From assembly GCA_019058275.1 (NCBI GenBank), contig JAHLVW010000079.1, positions 1-43,764 on the forward strand: 43,764 bases of DNA. Reading direction: 5' to 3'. Positions 26,223 to 35,327 of the stretch are shown one piece after another. The notes under the pieces are model-generated. The model was given only the letters and a program-made list of their open reading frames with translations, was not told the origin of the DNA and ran no database searches. Positions within the stretch are counted from its first letter, which is position 1. Each line of letters starts with the position of its first letter. The translations under genes and the position numbers were made by a program. This DNA comes from Candidatus Heimdallarchaeota archaeon (GTDB lineage Archaea > Asgardarchaeota > Heimdallarchaeia > JABLTI01).

Positions 26223-26255
26223 TAAAAAAGGAACGGTAGGTCATAGAAATGACCT
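26223..26255 (-). terminator. Hairpin plus T-run after pepF
   Basis: AGGTCAT (26238-26244), loop AGAA, ATGACCT (26249-26255). Read on the minus strand the hairpin is followed by CCTTTTTTAG (26231-26222), so it likely ends the oligopeptidase transcript, whose stop is at 26266. It sits back-to-back with the terminator of the TM2 gene. Confidence 0.6.
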
Positions 26256-26265
26256 GAAGATTGTT

Positions 26266-28050
26266 TTATTTCACTAGCTTTTCTAATTCATCTATAAAAT
26301 ACTCAAATCTCTTAATACCAAGTTTCCAGAAGCTTGGATCAGTGACATCTAATCCTAAAATTTCTCCGATTTCCTTAGGAGAAATGCTACTTCCAGCTGC
26401 TAAAACTTTCTTAAACTTAGGTACAAAGTCCTTACCTTCATCGAGGTATTTTTGGTAGAGTGCATAAACGAACATCTGTCCATAGACATATGGATAATTG
26501 TAGAATCTGAAGTTAGGCATGTAATAATGTACTTTCATTGTCCACTCAGCTTCCATTACATCTAACCAATCAATTGCATCTCCATATATACGATCTCTGT
26601 TTTTCGTCCAATATTTACAAATTGTTTTGTAATCTAAAAATTCCCCTCTTTTGATAGCATCATAAAGATCTTGTTCAAACCAAGCTCTAGCAGTGACTTG
26701 AAATGCTGCCATTCCTGCACCATCTAGCACTTGTGCGAAAATGGCTATTTTTTCATTGTCTGTTTGTGCTTCGCTTAACAACAAATCTGTTACGAGTAAT
26801 TCACCAAATATTGAAGCTGTTTCAGCGACAATCATTGGCATTCTACCATTTAGAATTGTCTGTTCTTGAGAAAAATAATAATCATGTCTTGCATGTCCTA
26901 ATTCATGTGCTAGGGTGTATACTCCATCTAGTGCATTATTGTAGCTCTGAAGTATAAATGCAGATTTCCCACTGAACCAAGCAGCACAAAATGCACCATT
27001 CCTTTTACCAAATCTCGGTGATGCATCTATGTGATTTCTTTCGAACATATCTTTTACTGAAGATGCATACTCTTCATCGAATTTTTTATAGGCGTTATAG
27101 GTTAGCTCTTTAGCTTTCTCATAATCGTATTTCACATCAGGAGCATTTGGTAGTGGAGCAACGATATCGTAGTTTGCGAGTTTTTCAACACCCATTATTT
27201 TTGCTTTTAGCTTTAGATATCTTCTATAGACCTTGGAACCCTCATCAATTGCTTTTAGTAAGCTTTCAATTATTTCCTGATCAGTATCATTTGCTATTAA
27301 GCTTGCATGCATATCAGATTCATACTTTCTTCTCTTTGTGACATTAATCCAATCATTGCATACATTTCTCAGAGCTGAAGAGAATAATTCACTATCTTTG
27401 CCTAATAATCCATAAATAGATTCATTGGCTGATTTTCTAGTAGATCTATCAGTATGTGGCAATAGAGCATTAGCTTCACCATATGGGAGCTGCTTCTTTT
27501 CACCTTCAACTTCCACATCAAAAATCCTAGTATTAAGCCATTTGCTTTGTAATTGCTGCCATCCTCTAATACCATATTGATCCTTTTCAATAATTAGTTG
27601 CTCTTCTACTTCAGATAATTGGTGCGGTACAGCTCGTTTTAATTTCTCAAGATAATGTTTGTAATTTGATAAATCCTTATCTGAAATTAATTTTGGATTA
27701 TCGAACACTAATTTACCTATATCCAAATTGAGAAATGCCAATTGTTTTCCTAGATTTGCTTGTAATTTATTGACTCTATCATTGAGCTTTTGAGTATCAG
27801 GTAGAGTCATGTTTGCTGAAAAAGACAAACTGGTAAACAGACCTAAATCTCTAACATCAAGTAGGTAGTCTTCATATTCTTGTAATAACTTTAACAAGTC
27901 CTTTGCTGATAAATCAAGGATTTTACCTTGATAATTTTTGACTAAATCTTCAGCTACTTTTGTTATTTTATCTATTGCCTTCTCAATTGAAGGATCAGTT
28001 GTACTTGGGAAAAGCCCCGATAAGTCCCATACGATTTCTTTTTGTGTCAT
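26266..28050 (-). CDS. pepF: Oligoendopeptidase F (M3 metallopeptidase)
   Basis: A 594-residue cytoplasmic zinc oligopeptidase, the usual length of the PepF group. His382-Glu383-x2-His386 (AHELGHARHD) is the catalytic site, with Glu410 in VAETASIFGE as the third ligand; WMKVHYYMPNFRFYNYPY-like sequence near 510 is the typical C-terminal substrate-binding block. The N-terminal 110 residues form the helical PepF lid domain. It digests short peptides, such as signal-peptide or proteasome products. It starts with ATG 28050 after GATGATTATAT; its 3' end has its own hairpin. Separated by 100 nt from kynU on the same strand. Confidence 0.95.
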   Translation of the reverse strand: MTQKEIVWDLSGLFPSTTDPSIEKAIDKITKVAEDLVKNYQGKILDLSAKDLLKLLQEYEDYLLDVRDLGLFTSLSFSANMTLPDTQKLNDRVNKLQANLGKQLAFLNLDIGKLVFDNPKLISDKDLSNYKHYLEKLKRAVPHQLSEVEEQLIIEKDQYGIRGWQQLQSKWLNTRIFDVEVEGEKKQLPYGEANALLPHTDRSTRKSANESIYGLLGKDSELFSSALRNVCNDWINVTKRRKYESDMHASLIANDTDQEIIESLLKAIDEGSKVYRRYLKLKAKIMGVEKLANYDIVAPLPNAPDVKYDYEKAKELTYNAYKKFDEEYASSVKDMFERNHIDASPRFGKRNGAFCAAWFSGKSAFILQSYNNALDGVYTLAHELGHARHDYYFSQEQTILNGRMPMIVAETASIFGELLVTDLLLSEAQTDNEKIAIFAQVLDGAGMAAFQVTARAWFEQDLYDAIKRGEFLDYKTICKYWTKNRDRIYGDAIDWLDVMEAEWTMKVHYYMPNFRFYNYPYVYGQMFVYALYQKYLDEGKDFVPKFKKVLAAGSSISPKEIGEILGLDVTDPSFWKLGIKRFEYFIDELEKLVK

Positions 28051-28152
28051 ATATAATCATCATCCCAAAATTAGAATTGTCTGTTTTTGGGATTCCCTAA
28101 ACCAAATTTAATGTTTTGGTTTTTTTTATAATAAACTACACTGAAAACGGTT

Positions 28153-29430
28153 TTAGCTTTTGATAAATTTCTTAAACTGCTTCTCATCAATGATGTTTTT
28201 TAGTTTATTAACAACTTGCCAAATTTCGTGGTATGTGTTGTATAATGGTGAAGGTGCTATACGAATGATGTTTGGTAATCTAAAGTCAGGTACAACACCA
28301 CTTACTTTTAATGCTTCACATACTTCAAAAGCATATTCTTTTCTTTCTATTGCAATATGACCTCCCCTTCTATTCTGCTCTCTTTGGGAGCCTATTGTGA
28401 AATTGTACGGTTCATTTGTGAGCAATTCATCTATCAGGTAAATAAGATAAGAAGTCATTAGTAGAGAATTCTTTCGAATTGTTTCTATACCTGCTTCCAA
28501 AATTACATTTAATGCTCCTTCAATACCAGCAGCTCCTATAATTCCTGGAGAAGATATTTGCCATCGTCCTGCACTATTCGCAGGTTCAAATTCGATTGAC
28601 ATATTGAATTGAGTTTCTTTATTATTACCAAACCAACCTGTTAATCCTGGATAGGTATTGAAGTGTTTCTTATTTACATAAAGAAATGCTGGAGCACCAG
28701 GTCCTCCATTTAACCATTTGTAGCCACACCAAAAAGCAAAATCAACATCCCATTTGTTGAATTCATGAGGAATTACACCTACGGAATGACTACAATCAAA
28801 ACCTATCATAATTCCACGTTTGTGAGCTTCAGAAGTAAGATAAGGAATATCTAGCAACTGACTACTTCTATAAAGCACTGATGGAAGAACAATTAATGCT
28901 ACAGCATCAGTCATAAGCTCCACAATTTCTTTTTCTTCAAGAAATCTGCCATCCTTGCTTGGTGTAAGAACCAAATCTTTTGCAGGATCATATCCCTTTA
29001 AGAGGACTTGGCTTTTTAATGCATAAATATCAGTTGGAAAATTCAAAACATCTGCTAGAATCTTAGTTCGATTCTCTTTAGGGTTATAGAATGAACAGAC
29101 CAATGCATGGAGATTGATGGTTGTAGTACCAGTAGCTACAACTTCTTCTGGTTTAGCACCAACCATAGGTGCGATTAATGCTCCTAATTCTTCACTGAAA
29201 AAGAACCAAGGTTTTTCAGCTTCGAGCCAACCATTAATAGCCATAGATTTCCATTCATTAATAACTCTTAGAAGAGATTTTTCAGATTCTTTAGTCATTA
29301 ATCCAAGAGAATTTCCATCGACATAGATTTTATTTTCTGGTATGTAGAATTTTGAACGAAAATTAGACAATGGATTTTCTTTATCAAGTTTTATCGCAAA
29401 ATCTTCATTAGTTTCAAAGTTGTCTTTCAT
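28153..29430 (-). CDS. kynU: Kynureninase
   Basis: A 425-residue PLP enzyme that splits kynurenine or 3-hydroxykynurenine to anthranilate or 3-hydroxyanthranilate plus alanine, in tryptophan breakdown or de novo NAD synthesis. Kynureninase blocks are: YVDGNSLG (36-43), FPTD (131-134), DCSHSVG (212-218) and GYKWLNGGPGA with Lys238 as the PLP lysine; GWFG and RIAPSPLYNT near the end also match. Length is normal. No other kynurenine-pathway gene (dioxygenase, monooxygenase, formamidase) is in the window. ATG 29430 follows GAGGAATATCA. The enzyme is uncommon in archaea and has been noted in Heimdallarchaeia. Confidence 0.95.
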   Translation of the reverse strand: MKDNFETNEDFAIKLDKENPLSNFRSKFYIPENKIYVDGNSLGLMTKESEKSLLRVINEWKSMAINGWLEAEKPWFFFSEELGALIAPMVGAKPEEVVATGTTTINLHALVCSFYNPKENRTKILADVLNFPTDIYALKSQVLLKGYDPAKDLVLTPSKDGRFLEEKEIVELMTDAVALIVLPSVLYRSSQLLDIPYLTSEAHKRGIMIGFDCSHSVGVIPHEFNKWDVDFAFWCGYKWLNGGPGAPAFLYVNKKHFNTYPGLTGWFGNNKETQFNMSIEFEPANSAGRWQISSPGIIGAAGIEGALNVILEAGIETIRKNSLLMTSYLIYLIDELLTNEPYNFTIGSQREQNRRGGHIAIERKEYAFEVCEALKVSGVVPDFRLPNIIRIAPSPLYNTYHEIWQVVNKLKNIIDEKQFKKFIKS

Positions 29431-29673
29431 TGATATTCCTCGCTTGAATTACTACTTTTCTAGTGAAAAATCTTCTGATAATTTAATTGTTTTACCCAAA
29501 AAAAGTAATTTTCGAGGAAAAATATCGACAAAAATATAGGGAGAATCTAACTAGAAAGGGTACAGCATTTACTAGTGATGTAGTATAGATTTGCTACAAT
29601 GTTTTTATTATATCTTTGTTAAATATAGATTGTATACTCTTATGAGATTATGAATTTAAGAGAGTGATTTTAA

Positions 29674-30822
29674 ATGAATTTTAGAAAAATCCTAAGAAAC
29701 AAAAGAGCTGTGAGTGGTGCAATTGCTGCAGTTTTCTTAATTGGCGTTGCACTTTTCGCAGTTGGCATACTTTATAGCACATTAGATATGAGCTATGATT
29801 CGAAAGTTGACGATGCAGGAGTCATTTTTGCAGAGGATTACGATCGTGATGGCTTAATTGATACAATTACTTTACCATTAGTAAACAAAGGTATTTCAAA
29901 TGCTGATATTGAAAGCATTGTTGTAATACAAGCAGGTGTAGAATACTTGTGGTATTCAATGGACTCTGGTATTGATATGGGTTCAGTTGAAGAAATTACC
30001 ATGTATGCTCTAGGAGTTACTCAGCAAATTGAACCACTCCAAACATTCAATGTAGAAATTACTTTTGAGGATAGTGTTTATACATCATATGGATATGTTG
30101 TAACACTCCCAGCAGCAATTTCAGATGAAGTTGAAGGAGTAGTTGAACCTCCATTTGTAGCATATAATTCTCTGATTGGCAGAACTCTAGATGATGATGT
30201 TTATGCTAAGAAGAAATTCCCGGCTGATTTAGGATATTCTCCAAACCTCTGGTTCTTAGTTGGTGAATTTGAAGATGACAATAAAAAACCAGATCTAGAT
30301 CAAGATTACATTTCTCTATGTGGTAATGGTGATGAAGCAGATTTCTTCCCATTCCTAGCTGACCAAAGAGAATTCACAGAAGGAAATATTGGTACCCAAA
30401 GTAATAATCAAATCATTCCTTACAATGATTCTGGTGATCATCCTGGTTTAGTAGCAATTGACAAATATGGCAATTGGGACAAAAATGACAATCTAAACTG
30501 GGGTAAAAGAGGAATTGTCTATATGTGGACATACATCTACAATCCAGGTACAGAAGCTGTAACAACAAACTTCGGTGCTAACGGAGCCTCTGAATTCAAG
30601 ATTTGGTTAAATGGTGATTACATCTTAAATGGTGGCGGTAAAAAGAAGGACTGGTATACTATTAGTGATGTAAAATTAAATCCTGGACTTAACTTGGTTA
30701 TGGTTAAACTTTCAGCAAAAACAAATGCTCATTTTGCAGCACAAGTTTTGTTCTATGATTCACTTACCACCAGTCCATTAGCAGATTTATATTCAGTCTG
30801 GCCTACATTTACTGATCTTTAA
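29674..30822 (+). CDS. Type IV pilin-like surface protein with large C-terminal beta domain
   Basis: A 382-residue protein with an archaeal pilin-type start: basic MNFRKILRNKRAVSG followed by a hydrophobic helix of about 20 residues (AIAAVFLIGVALFAVGILY), with a prepilin-peptidase site likely at KR/AVSG (around residues 11-14). Residues about 35-150 hold a beta-rich segment, and 165-375 form a larger beta domain (WTYIYNPGTEAVTTNFG, FKIWLNGDYIL, WYTISDVKLNPGLNLVMVKLS) resembling PA14-like or other ligand-binding sandwich domains. That is much longer than ordinary pilins, so it may be an adhesive tip subunit. No pilus ATPase or membrane gene is nearby. The likely TATA element is GTTAAATATAG (29618-29628). 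No clear binding site beyond AGAGAGTGAT. Confidence 0.75.
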   Translation: MNFRKILRNKRAVSGAIAAVFLIGVALFAVGILYSTLDMSYDSKVDDAGVIFAEDYDRDGLIDTITLPLVNKGISNADIESIVVIQAGVEYLWYSMDSGIDMGSVEEITMYALGVTQQIEPLQTFNVEITFEDSVYTSYGYVVTLPAAISDEVEGVVEPPFVAYNSLIGRTLDDDVYAKKKFPADLGYSPNLWFLVGEFEDDNKKPDLDQDYISLCGNGDEADFFPFLADQREFTEGNIGTQSNNQIIPYNDSGDHPGLVAIDKYGNWDKNDNLNWGKRGIVYMWTYIYNPGTEAVTTNFGANGASEFKIWLNGDYILNGGGKKKDWYTISDVKLNPGLNLVMVKLSAKTNAHFAAQVLFYDSLTTSPLADLYSVWPTFTDL

Positions 30823-31005
30823 TTAGATGTCGATCCTTAATAATCCCGAACATGAATAATATCTCTCCCATAAAAAATTCATAATCTCTTTTTTTGGGAC
30901 TATTAGGGATTTTCTTTTTTTCTTGTTTTTTTGAACATTATTACCATAGGATTTATTTTTATCAATTTGCCAAATGAAGTTACTATCTAATAGGTGGTAT
31001 AGTTC

Positions 31006-31626
31006 ATGAGAGTAATTCTTGTTAGACATGGAGAAACATCTTGGAATGTTGGGGAAACCAAATTTAGAGGCCAGATAGACATAGAGCTTTCTGATTTTGG
31101 TAAAAAGCAAGCAGAAGCAGTTGGGAAAGCATTAAGAGAAGAGAATATAGATTCAATATTGTTTAGTCCAATGTCTCGTTGTCAGGATACTGCAAATGCT
31201 ATTAAGAAATTTCAAGAGAAGTGTACTTTCAAGGAAGAACCTCTTTTAATAGATATCAACTTTGGTGACTGGCAAGGGAGAACACATTCAGAAATCTTCA
31301 AGGAAGATCCTGAAGCTCAATTATTCTGGAATGAACAACCTGAAAATTTAGTTTTTCCTAATGGTGAAACCTGGTATAGTATTTATGATCGTCTTGATAA
31401 ACTGTTTAAGAAATTAAGAAAGCAGAAAGACAAGGTTGTGGTTCTTGTTTCTCATAGAGTAGTGCTTAATATTCTAATGCTTTATCTAATTGGATTAGAT
31501 CCATCTCATTTTTGGAATTTTCATTTTGATAATGCATCAATATCGGAAATAAAGCTTGAAATGAATGGTTCTTTTCGAGTAATGAAATTAAATGATACAC
31601 ATCATTTAACAAAGAAGAGCTTATAA
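31006..31626 (+). CDS. Histidine phosphatase family protein (phosphoglycerate-mutase-like)
   Basis: A 206-residue soluble phosphatase. RHG at 7-9 with the catalytic His8 (VRHGETSWN), FSPMSRCQDTA, EEPLLIDINFGDWQGR and the second His in VLVSHRVVLN fit the cofactor-independent histidine phosphatase branch, which includes phosphoserine and alpha-ribazole phosphatases. The substrate is not determined. A GGTGGT lies before the ATG. After a 40-nt gap the alpha/beta hydrolase follows on the same strand, so they are probably co-transcribed. Confidence 0.92.
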   Translation: MRVILVRHGETSWNVGETKFRGQIDIELSDFGKKQAEAVGKALREENIDSILFSPMSRCQDTANAIKKFQEKCTFKEEPLLIDINFGDWQGRTHSEIFKEDPEAQLFWNEQPENLVFPNGETWYSIYDRLDKLFKKLRKQKDKVVVLVSHRVVLNILMLYLIGLDPSHFWNFHFDNASISEIKLEMNGSFRVMKLNDTHHLTKKSL

Positions 31627-31665
31627 AGGACCATATCAAAGTTTTGAAAGAAATTTCCACTAGAG

Positions 31666-32544
31666 GTGCAATCTATTAACGGAAATTATTACAAAAGATT
31701 TTATGCTAATGTAGCAAAACAAGAAAAAGAGAAACTTTACCAGTTTAGAGAAACCCATAGCTATAAAACCCTTGATATAAATGGTAATGAGTGGAGTTAT
31801 TTATTTTCAGGAAAAGGGGATGAAATAATACTTTTATTAACAGGTGGATCAAGAGCAGGTGAATCTTTTTCATTATTTCCTGAATTAGAAAAACATTACA
31901 GAGTTATTTCTCCAACTTATCCTATTGTAGATGAAATAGAAACTCTCGTAATAGATATTGAAGAGATTCTTAAAAAAGAGAAATTGAAAACAATAATTCT
32001 TTTTGGAAAATCATTAGGTGGGATGATTAGTCAAGTCTTTGTTCGCAAATACCCAAATAGAGTTAGCAAATTAATTATAGCTAATACTATGTCGCCCAAT
32101 CCGAAATACAATAGACGAAGTAAAATAACTACAATGTTCCTAAAGGTTTTACCAAGAAGAGTTGTAAGAAAACTAGCAGAAAATCATCTCTTACAATTAT
32201 GGAATGAAGCGCAGGAAGAAGAAAGAGATTTTTGGACTGCGTATTATAAAGAATTATTATACACATATATGCCCAAGGAGTGGATTATCTCACAATTCAA
32301 ACTCTCATATGATTTTAGTAACAATTATCAATTTTCACCAGATGATTTAAAGAAATGGGATGGGAAGATGTTGATTATTGATTCTGAATTTGATGAAATA
32401 TTTGGTTCTAGTTTACAACGAGAACTCGAGATGTTATATCCACAAGCAACCAAACATACAATAGAAAATGCAGGACATTCTCCGACATTAAGTAAGAAGA
32501 AAGAATATCTCTCAGCAGTTTTTGACTTTCTGCAGAAAAGTTAA
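31666..32544 (+). CDS. Alpha/beta hydrolase
   Basis: A 292-residue hydrolase. The nucleophile is Ser116 in GKSLGG, the oxyanion loop lies around LLTGGSRAG (57-65), LIIDSEFDEIFG carries the acid residue, and ENAGHSP near the C-terminus supplies the catalytic His. Between them is a helical cap with many charged residues (about 145-215). No signal peptide. It starts with GTG at 31666; no ATG suits the start of the fold. The substrate is unknown (ester or amide). Its stop is separated by one base from the stop of the convergent oxidoreductase gene. Confidence 0.88.
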   Translation: MQSINGNYYKRFYANVAKQEKEKLYQFRETHSYKTLDINGNEWSYLFSGKGDEIILLLTGGSRAGESFSLFPELEKHYRVISPTYPIVDEIETLVIDIEEILKKEKLKTIILFGKSLGGMISQVFVRKYPNRVSKLIIANTMSPNPKYNRRSKITTMFLKVLPRRVVRKLAENHLLQLWNEAQEEERDFWTAYYKELLYTYMPKEWIISQFKLSYDFSNNYQFSPDDLKKWDGKMLIIDSEFDEIFGSSLQRELEMLYPQATKHTIENAGHSPTLSKKKEYLSAVFDFLQKS

Positions 32545-32545
32545 A

Positions 32546-34387
32546 CTACAAAAATCGAGCAAGGCCATTTCTCTTGAGTTCCCTTTTTGAAGGAATGCCT
32601 GTTTTTTGATCATAATCTCGGTATCCATACCATTCTTCTAATTGCAGTTCTAGATCAGGAACATTTCCTTTTGTTGGACCATCTAATTTTTGCAGCATAA
32701 CTTTTGGCATGATTTCCATAGAAGGGGTCCAACCCAATTCTATGTTTATTAGACGTTTAATAGAAAATAAGCGATCTCCTATGGTTACAAGATCACTTGT
32801 TAAGATATGCTCACTCATAGCCATAGACAAAAGCTTTGCAATAGTTGAGGGAGGAGGATTATAAAATTGGCAAACACCCATTGCATTGTATAGTTGTCTA
32901 TAGCTTTGTAATCTAGTAATTGGTTTAACCACCCCTTCACTGCTATGACGATTAGTTGGAAAGTTATCTACTCCTATCTCAGGAAATTGGTAACCTTGTT
33001 GTGCAAAATATGCATCGCCATTTAAATGGCAAGCACCCCTTGGACTTGTTGCATAGACTACTGCTAAACCACTAAATGCTCTAGGATCATGAAAAGGTGA
33101 TTCTAGACCAGCAATTTGTGGTGCTAAATCGATATTATCATACTTCTCAGCAAGAGCTTTACTTCCATCTGCGAGGGGTTCTCCTATACCCTTTCTATAT
33201 GCTATTAGCTTCAATAAAGCTAATAATGATGTAATGTCACCGAATTTACAAGAAAGGTTAACAGGCAAATCACTTTTAGGAACAATCCCTTTTTCTACCA
33301 AATCAAAAAGTACACCAATTGTAGACCCTGAGCTTATCGTATCAAAACCATAATCATTAGCTAAGTAATTTGCGTAGCTAACAGCTTCAAGGTTAGTTAT
33401 TTCTAAATTCGAACCAAGCGAAGCCAAAGTTTCAAACTCAGGTCCGTCATTTTCTTTCATTTTGTATTTGCCTGTCTCAATTTCAATTTTCCTACCGCAA
33501 GCAATTGGACATCGAAAACAAGTAGATTTCCCTGTCAAAATAGTTTCAGACATTGTAGTACCAGAAAGATTCTTACCATTTTCAATTGTACCTTTGGACC
33601 AATTTCTGATTGGCATGTCACCATATAAATCCAATGCGACATCTACATAACCCGCAGTACCAAAATCACTGAAAACCTCTGCAGCAAAATCCTCTTGAAC
33701 AGCTTTGTATCCTTGTTTTGAAATGATACTGAATTCCAAGGGTAAATCGAATTTTCTGTTAGAACCACTTATTGCAATTGCTTTAAGATTTTTCAAACCC
33801 ATGACAGTGCCCATCCCTGTTCGTCCAGCAGCTCTTCCTCCTGTTGTCATTATACAAGCATATTTTACTAAATTCTCTCCAGCAGGTCCAATACAAACAA
33901 TTTCGTATTTCTTATCTTGTAACTCACTTTGAATTCTTTCTAATGTTTCATATGTTCCTAATCCCCAAAAGTCTTGAGCATCCTTTATTTCGACATTAGA
34001 ATTATTAATTTTTAAAAAGACAGGTGTTTCTGAACTACCCTCAATTATTATTCCGTCAAAACCTGAGAATTTTAAAGTGGGACCTATTTTACCACCAATA
34101 TTTGCTTCGCCCCAAATACCTGTAAGAGGGGACCTAGCACAAAAATTAGATCTTGCTGTACAATATGATGGTAAACCAGTTAGCACACCTGTCATGAAGT
34201 ACAAGTCATTTTGAGGTGATAATGGATCCGGGATAATTCCTTGATGTTTGATTTTCTTCCAAAAGTAATATGCAGCTAATCCGCTCCCACCAATAAAACT
34301 AGTTGCAACATCAAAATCTAGTTTCTCTTGTTGTATGGATTTGTTAGTTAGATTAACTCTTAGTACTTTTCCACGGAAGCCTGACAT
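32546..34387 (-). CDS. aor: Tungsten-type aldehyde:ferredoxin oxidoreductase
   Basis: A 613-residue member of the AOR family, oxidising aldehydes to acids with ferredoxin as electron acceptor through a tungstopterin and a 4Fe-4S cluster. Cluster ligands Cys290, Cys293 and Cys297 (TCFRCPIAC) are present, with a fourth Cys in GVCQFYN near 517. The N-terminal MSGFRGKVLRVNLTNKSI, IGGSGLAAY and PAGENLVKYACIMTTGGRAAGRTGMG are typical for the pterin-binding domain. It likely works in amino-acid or peptide fermentation, linking with peptidases such as PepF. It has a normal ATG start at 34387. Convergent with the hydrolase gene with almost no gap. Confidence 0.95.
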   Translation of the reverse strand: MSGFRGKVLRVNLTNKSIQQEKLDFDVATSFIGGSGLAAYYFWKKIKHQGIIPDPLSPQNDLYFMTGVLTGLPSYCTARSNFCARSPLTGIWGEANIGGKIGPTLKFSGFDGIIIEGSSETPVFLKINNSNVEIKDAQDFWGLGTYETLERIQSELQDKKYEIVCIGPAGENLVKYACIMTTGGRAAGRTGMGTVMGLKNLKAIAISGSNRKFDLPLEFSIISKQGYKAVQEDFAAEVFSDFGTAGYVDVALDLYGDMPIRNWSKGTIENGKNLSGTTMSETILTGKSTCFRCPIACGRKIEIETGKYKMKENDGPEFETLASLGSNLEITNLEAVSYANYLANDYGFDTISSGSTIGVLFDLVEKGIVPKSDLPVNLSCKFGDITSLLALLKLIAYRKGIGEPLADGSKALAEKYDNIDLAPQIAGLESPFHDPRAFSGLAVVYATSPRGACHLNGDAYFAQQGYQFPEIGVDNFPTNRHSSEGVVKPITRLQSYRQLYNAMGVCQFYNPPPSTIAKLLSMAMSEHILTSDLVTIGDRLFSIKRLINIELGWTPSMEIMPKVMLQKLDGPTKGNVPDLELQLEEWYGYRDYDQKTGIPSKRELKRNGLARFL

Positions 34388-34451
34388 TTTAACACCTTAA
34401 CCTAAATAGTTAATTTAATACACAAGTAATCAATCAAGTCAAATTTTGAGT

Positions 34452-34868
34452 TTAAAGAAACTTGGTTTCAATTTTTTGTGCAGTTGCTATAAGTTCTTGA
34501 GCAGCTTTTACAGCCCGTAAAACTTTCATTTTATTTCCAACTAGTTTGAATTTTCTCATCAGGATTCCTTTAATTGGATCAATTTCACCATTTATCAATT
34601 TGATCCAGTTTGAATATATTCCAACGTACTGAAATTCTGATTCAGGAAGTTTATCACCTTCTTTGTAATAAGCAACTTTTCGACATTCTCCATGCCATAA
34701 GTCAACATGAAAGATAAACTTCTCTTTTAAACCACCATCTGGTTCTACAACGAATAAGAAATCTCCTTCCCAGTCACTAGCAGCTTCTTGCCAATCTTTT
34801 GCTTCGTCACTATTCAGTTTATCTTTAAATGCTTGAATCCATTCTAGCGTATGAAAATCAATTGCCAT
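34452..34868 (-). CDS. SCP2 sterol-transfer-family protein
   Basis: A 138-residue SCP2-like domain protein. The pattern of an N-terminal helix (FHTLEWIQAFKDKLNSDE), beta sheet (GDFLFVVEPDG, KFIFHVDLWHGECRKVAYY), an exposed YVGIYSNWIKLINGEIDPIKGILMRKFKLVGN and a last amphipathic helix is that of archaeal and bacterial SCP-2 proteins. It holds lipids or acyl chains in a hydrophobic tunnel. Short SCP2 genes are also known near AOR-like and CoA-metabolism genes. ATG 34868 is preceded by GCAGGAGATATAAATT, a good binding site. Confidence 0.88.
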   Translation of the reverse strand: MAIDFHTLEWIQAFKDKLNSDEAKDWQEAASDWEGDFLFVVEPDGGLKEKFIFHVDLWHGECRKVAYYKEGDKLPESEFQYVGIYSNWIKLINGEIDPIKGILMRKFKLVGNKMKVLRAVKAAQELIATAQKIETKFL

Positions 34869-34974
34869 TTTAATTTATATCTCCTGCGAAATATTCTAGA
34901 TAATTATAACAAGTCTCTTTTTAAATGTTAATTATGAGCATTTAAAATAGAAAAGAAAGAGAAAATAAGAAGAA

Positions 34975-35256
34975 TTATTCATAATATTCTTCTCTGGAAA
35001 TTTGGAAAATAACAGGATTGTATCCATCCGGACAAGCATGAGTTACTTTATCCTTATCTTTTAACCATGGAAAATTAGCTTCATATTTCATAGCAAAAAT
35101 TTTTGGTAGTAAAGAGTACATTGCTGAAAGACAAAGTCTACCTTTCATTTCTTCATCTTCAAAAATTACTTTATCGCCAACTTTGTGACCAGAAGCACAA
35201 TCACCCTTTTGAGAAATAACTTCAACAACAATTCGTTCGTATGGCAAACATATCAC
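34975..35256 (-). CDS. TIGR04076-family protein
   Basis: A 93-residue soluble protein with the conserved pattern VEVISQKGDCASGHKVGDKVIFE, then CLSAMYSLLPKIFAMKYEANFPWLKD and THACPDGYNPVIFQISR. Conserved Cys residues (in GDC, in LCLSA, and in HACPD) are typical of the TIGR04076 family, of unknown function and found mostly in anaerobic bacteria and archaea; the cysteines could bind a metal. ATG 35256 follows TTAGGTGATAT, a proper binding site. Same strand as the SCP2 gene, with a 106-nt gap. Confidence 0.85.
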   Translation of the reverse strand: MICLPYERIVVEVISQKGDCASGHKVGDKVIFEDEEMKGRLCLSAMYSLLPKIFAMKYEANFPWLKDKDKVTHACPDGYNPVIFQISREEYYE

Positions 35257-35327
35257 CTAATTTACAATTTAATCGATGTTTTAAAAGAATTAGGTAACAA
35301 AACAAAAGGAAGATATAACAAGTGTAT

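Noticed and set aside
30823..31110. Minus-strand open frame of 95 codons after the pilin-like gene
   Set aside because: Overlaps the histidine phosphatase start, covers the intergenic T-rich tract and is composed of low-complexity Lys/Asn/Tyr residues; no family resemblance.
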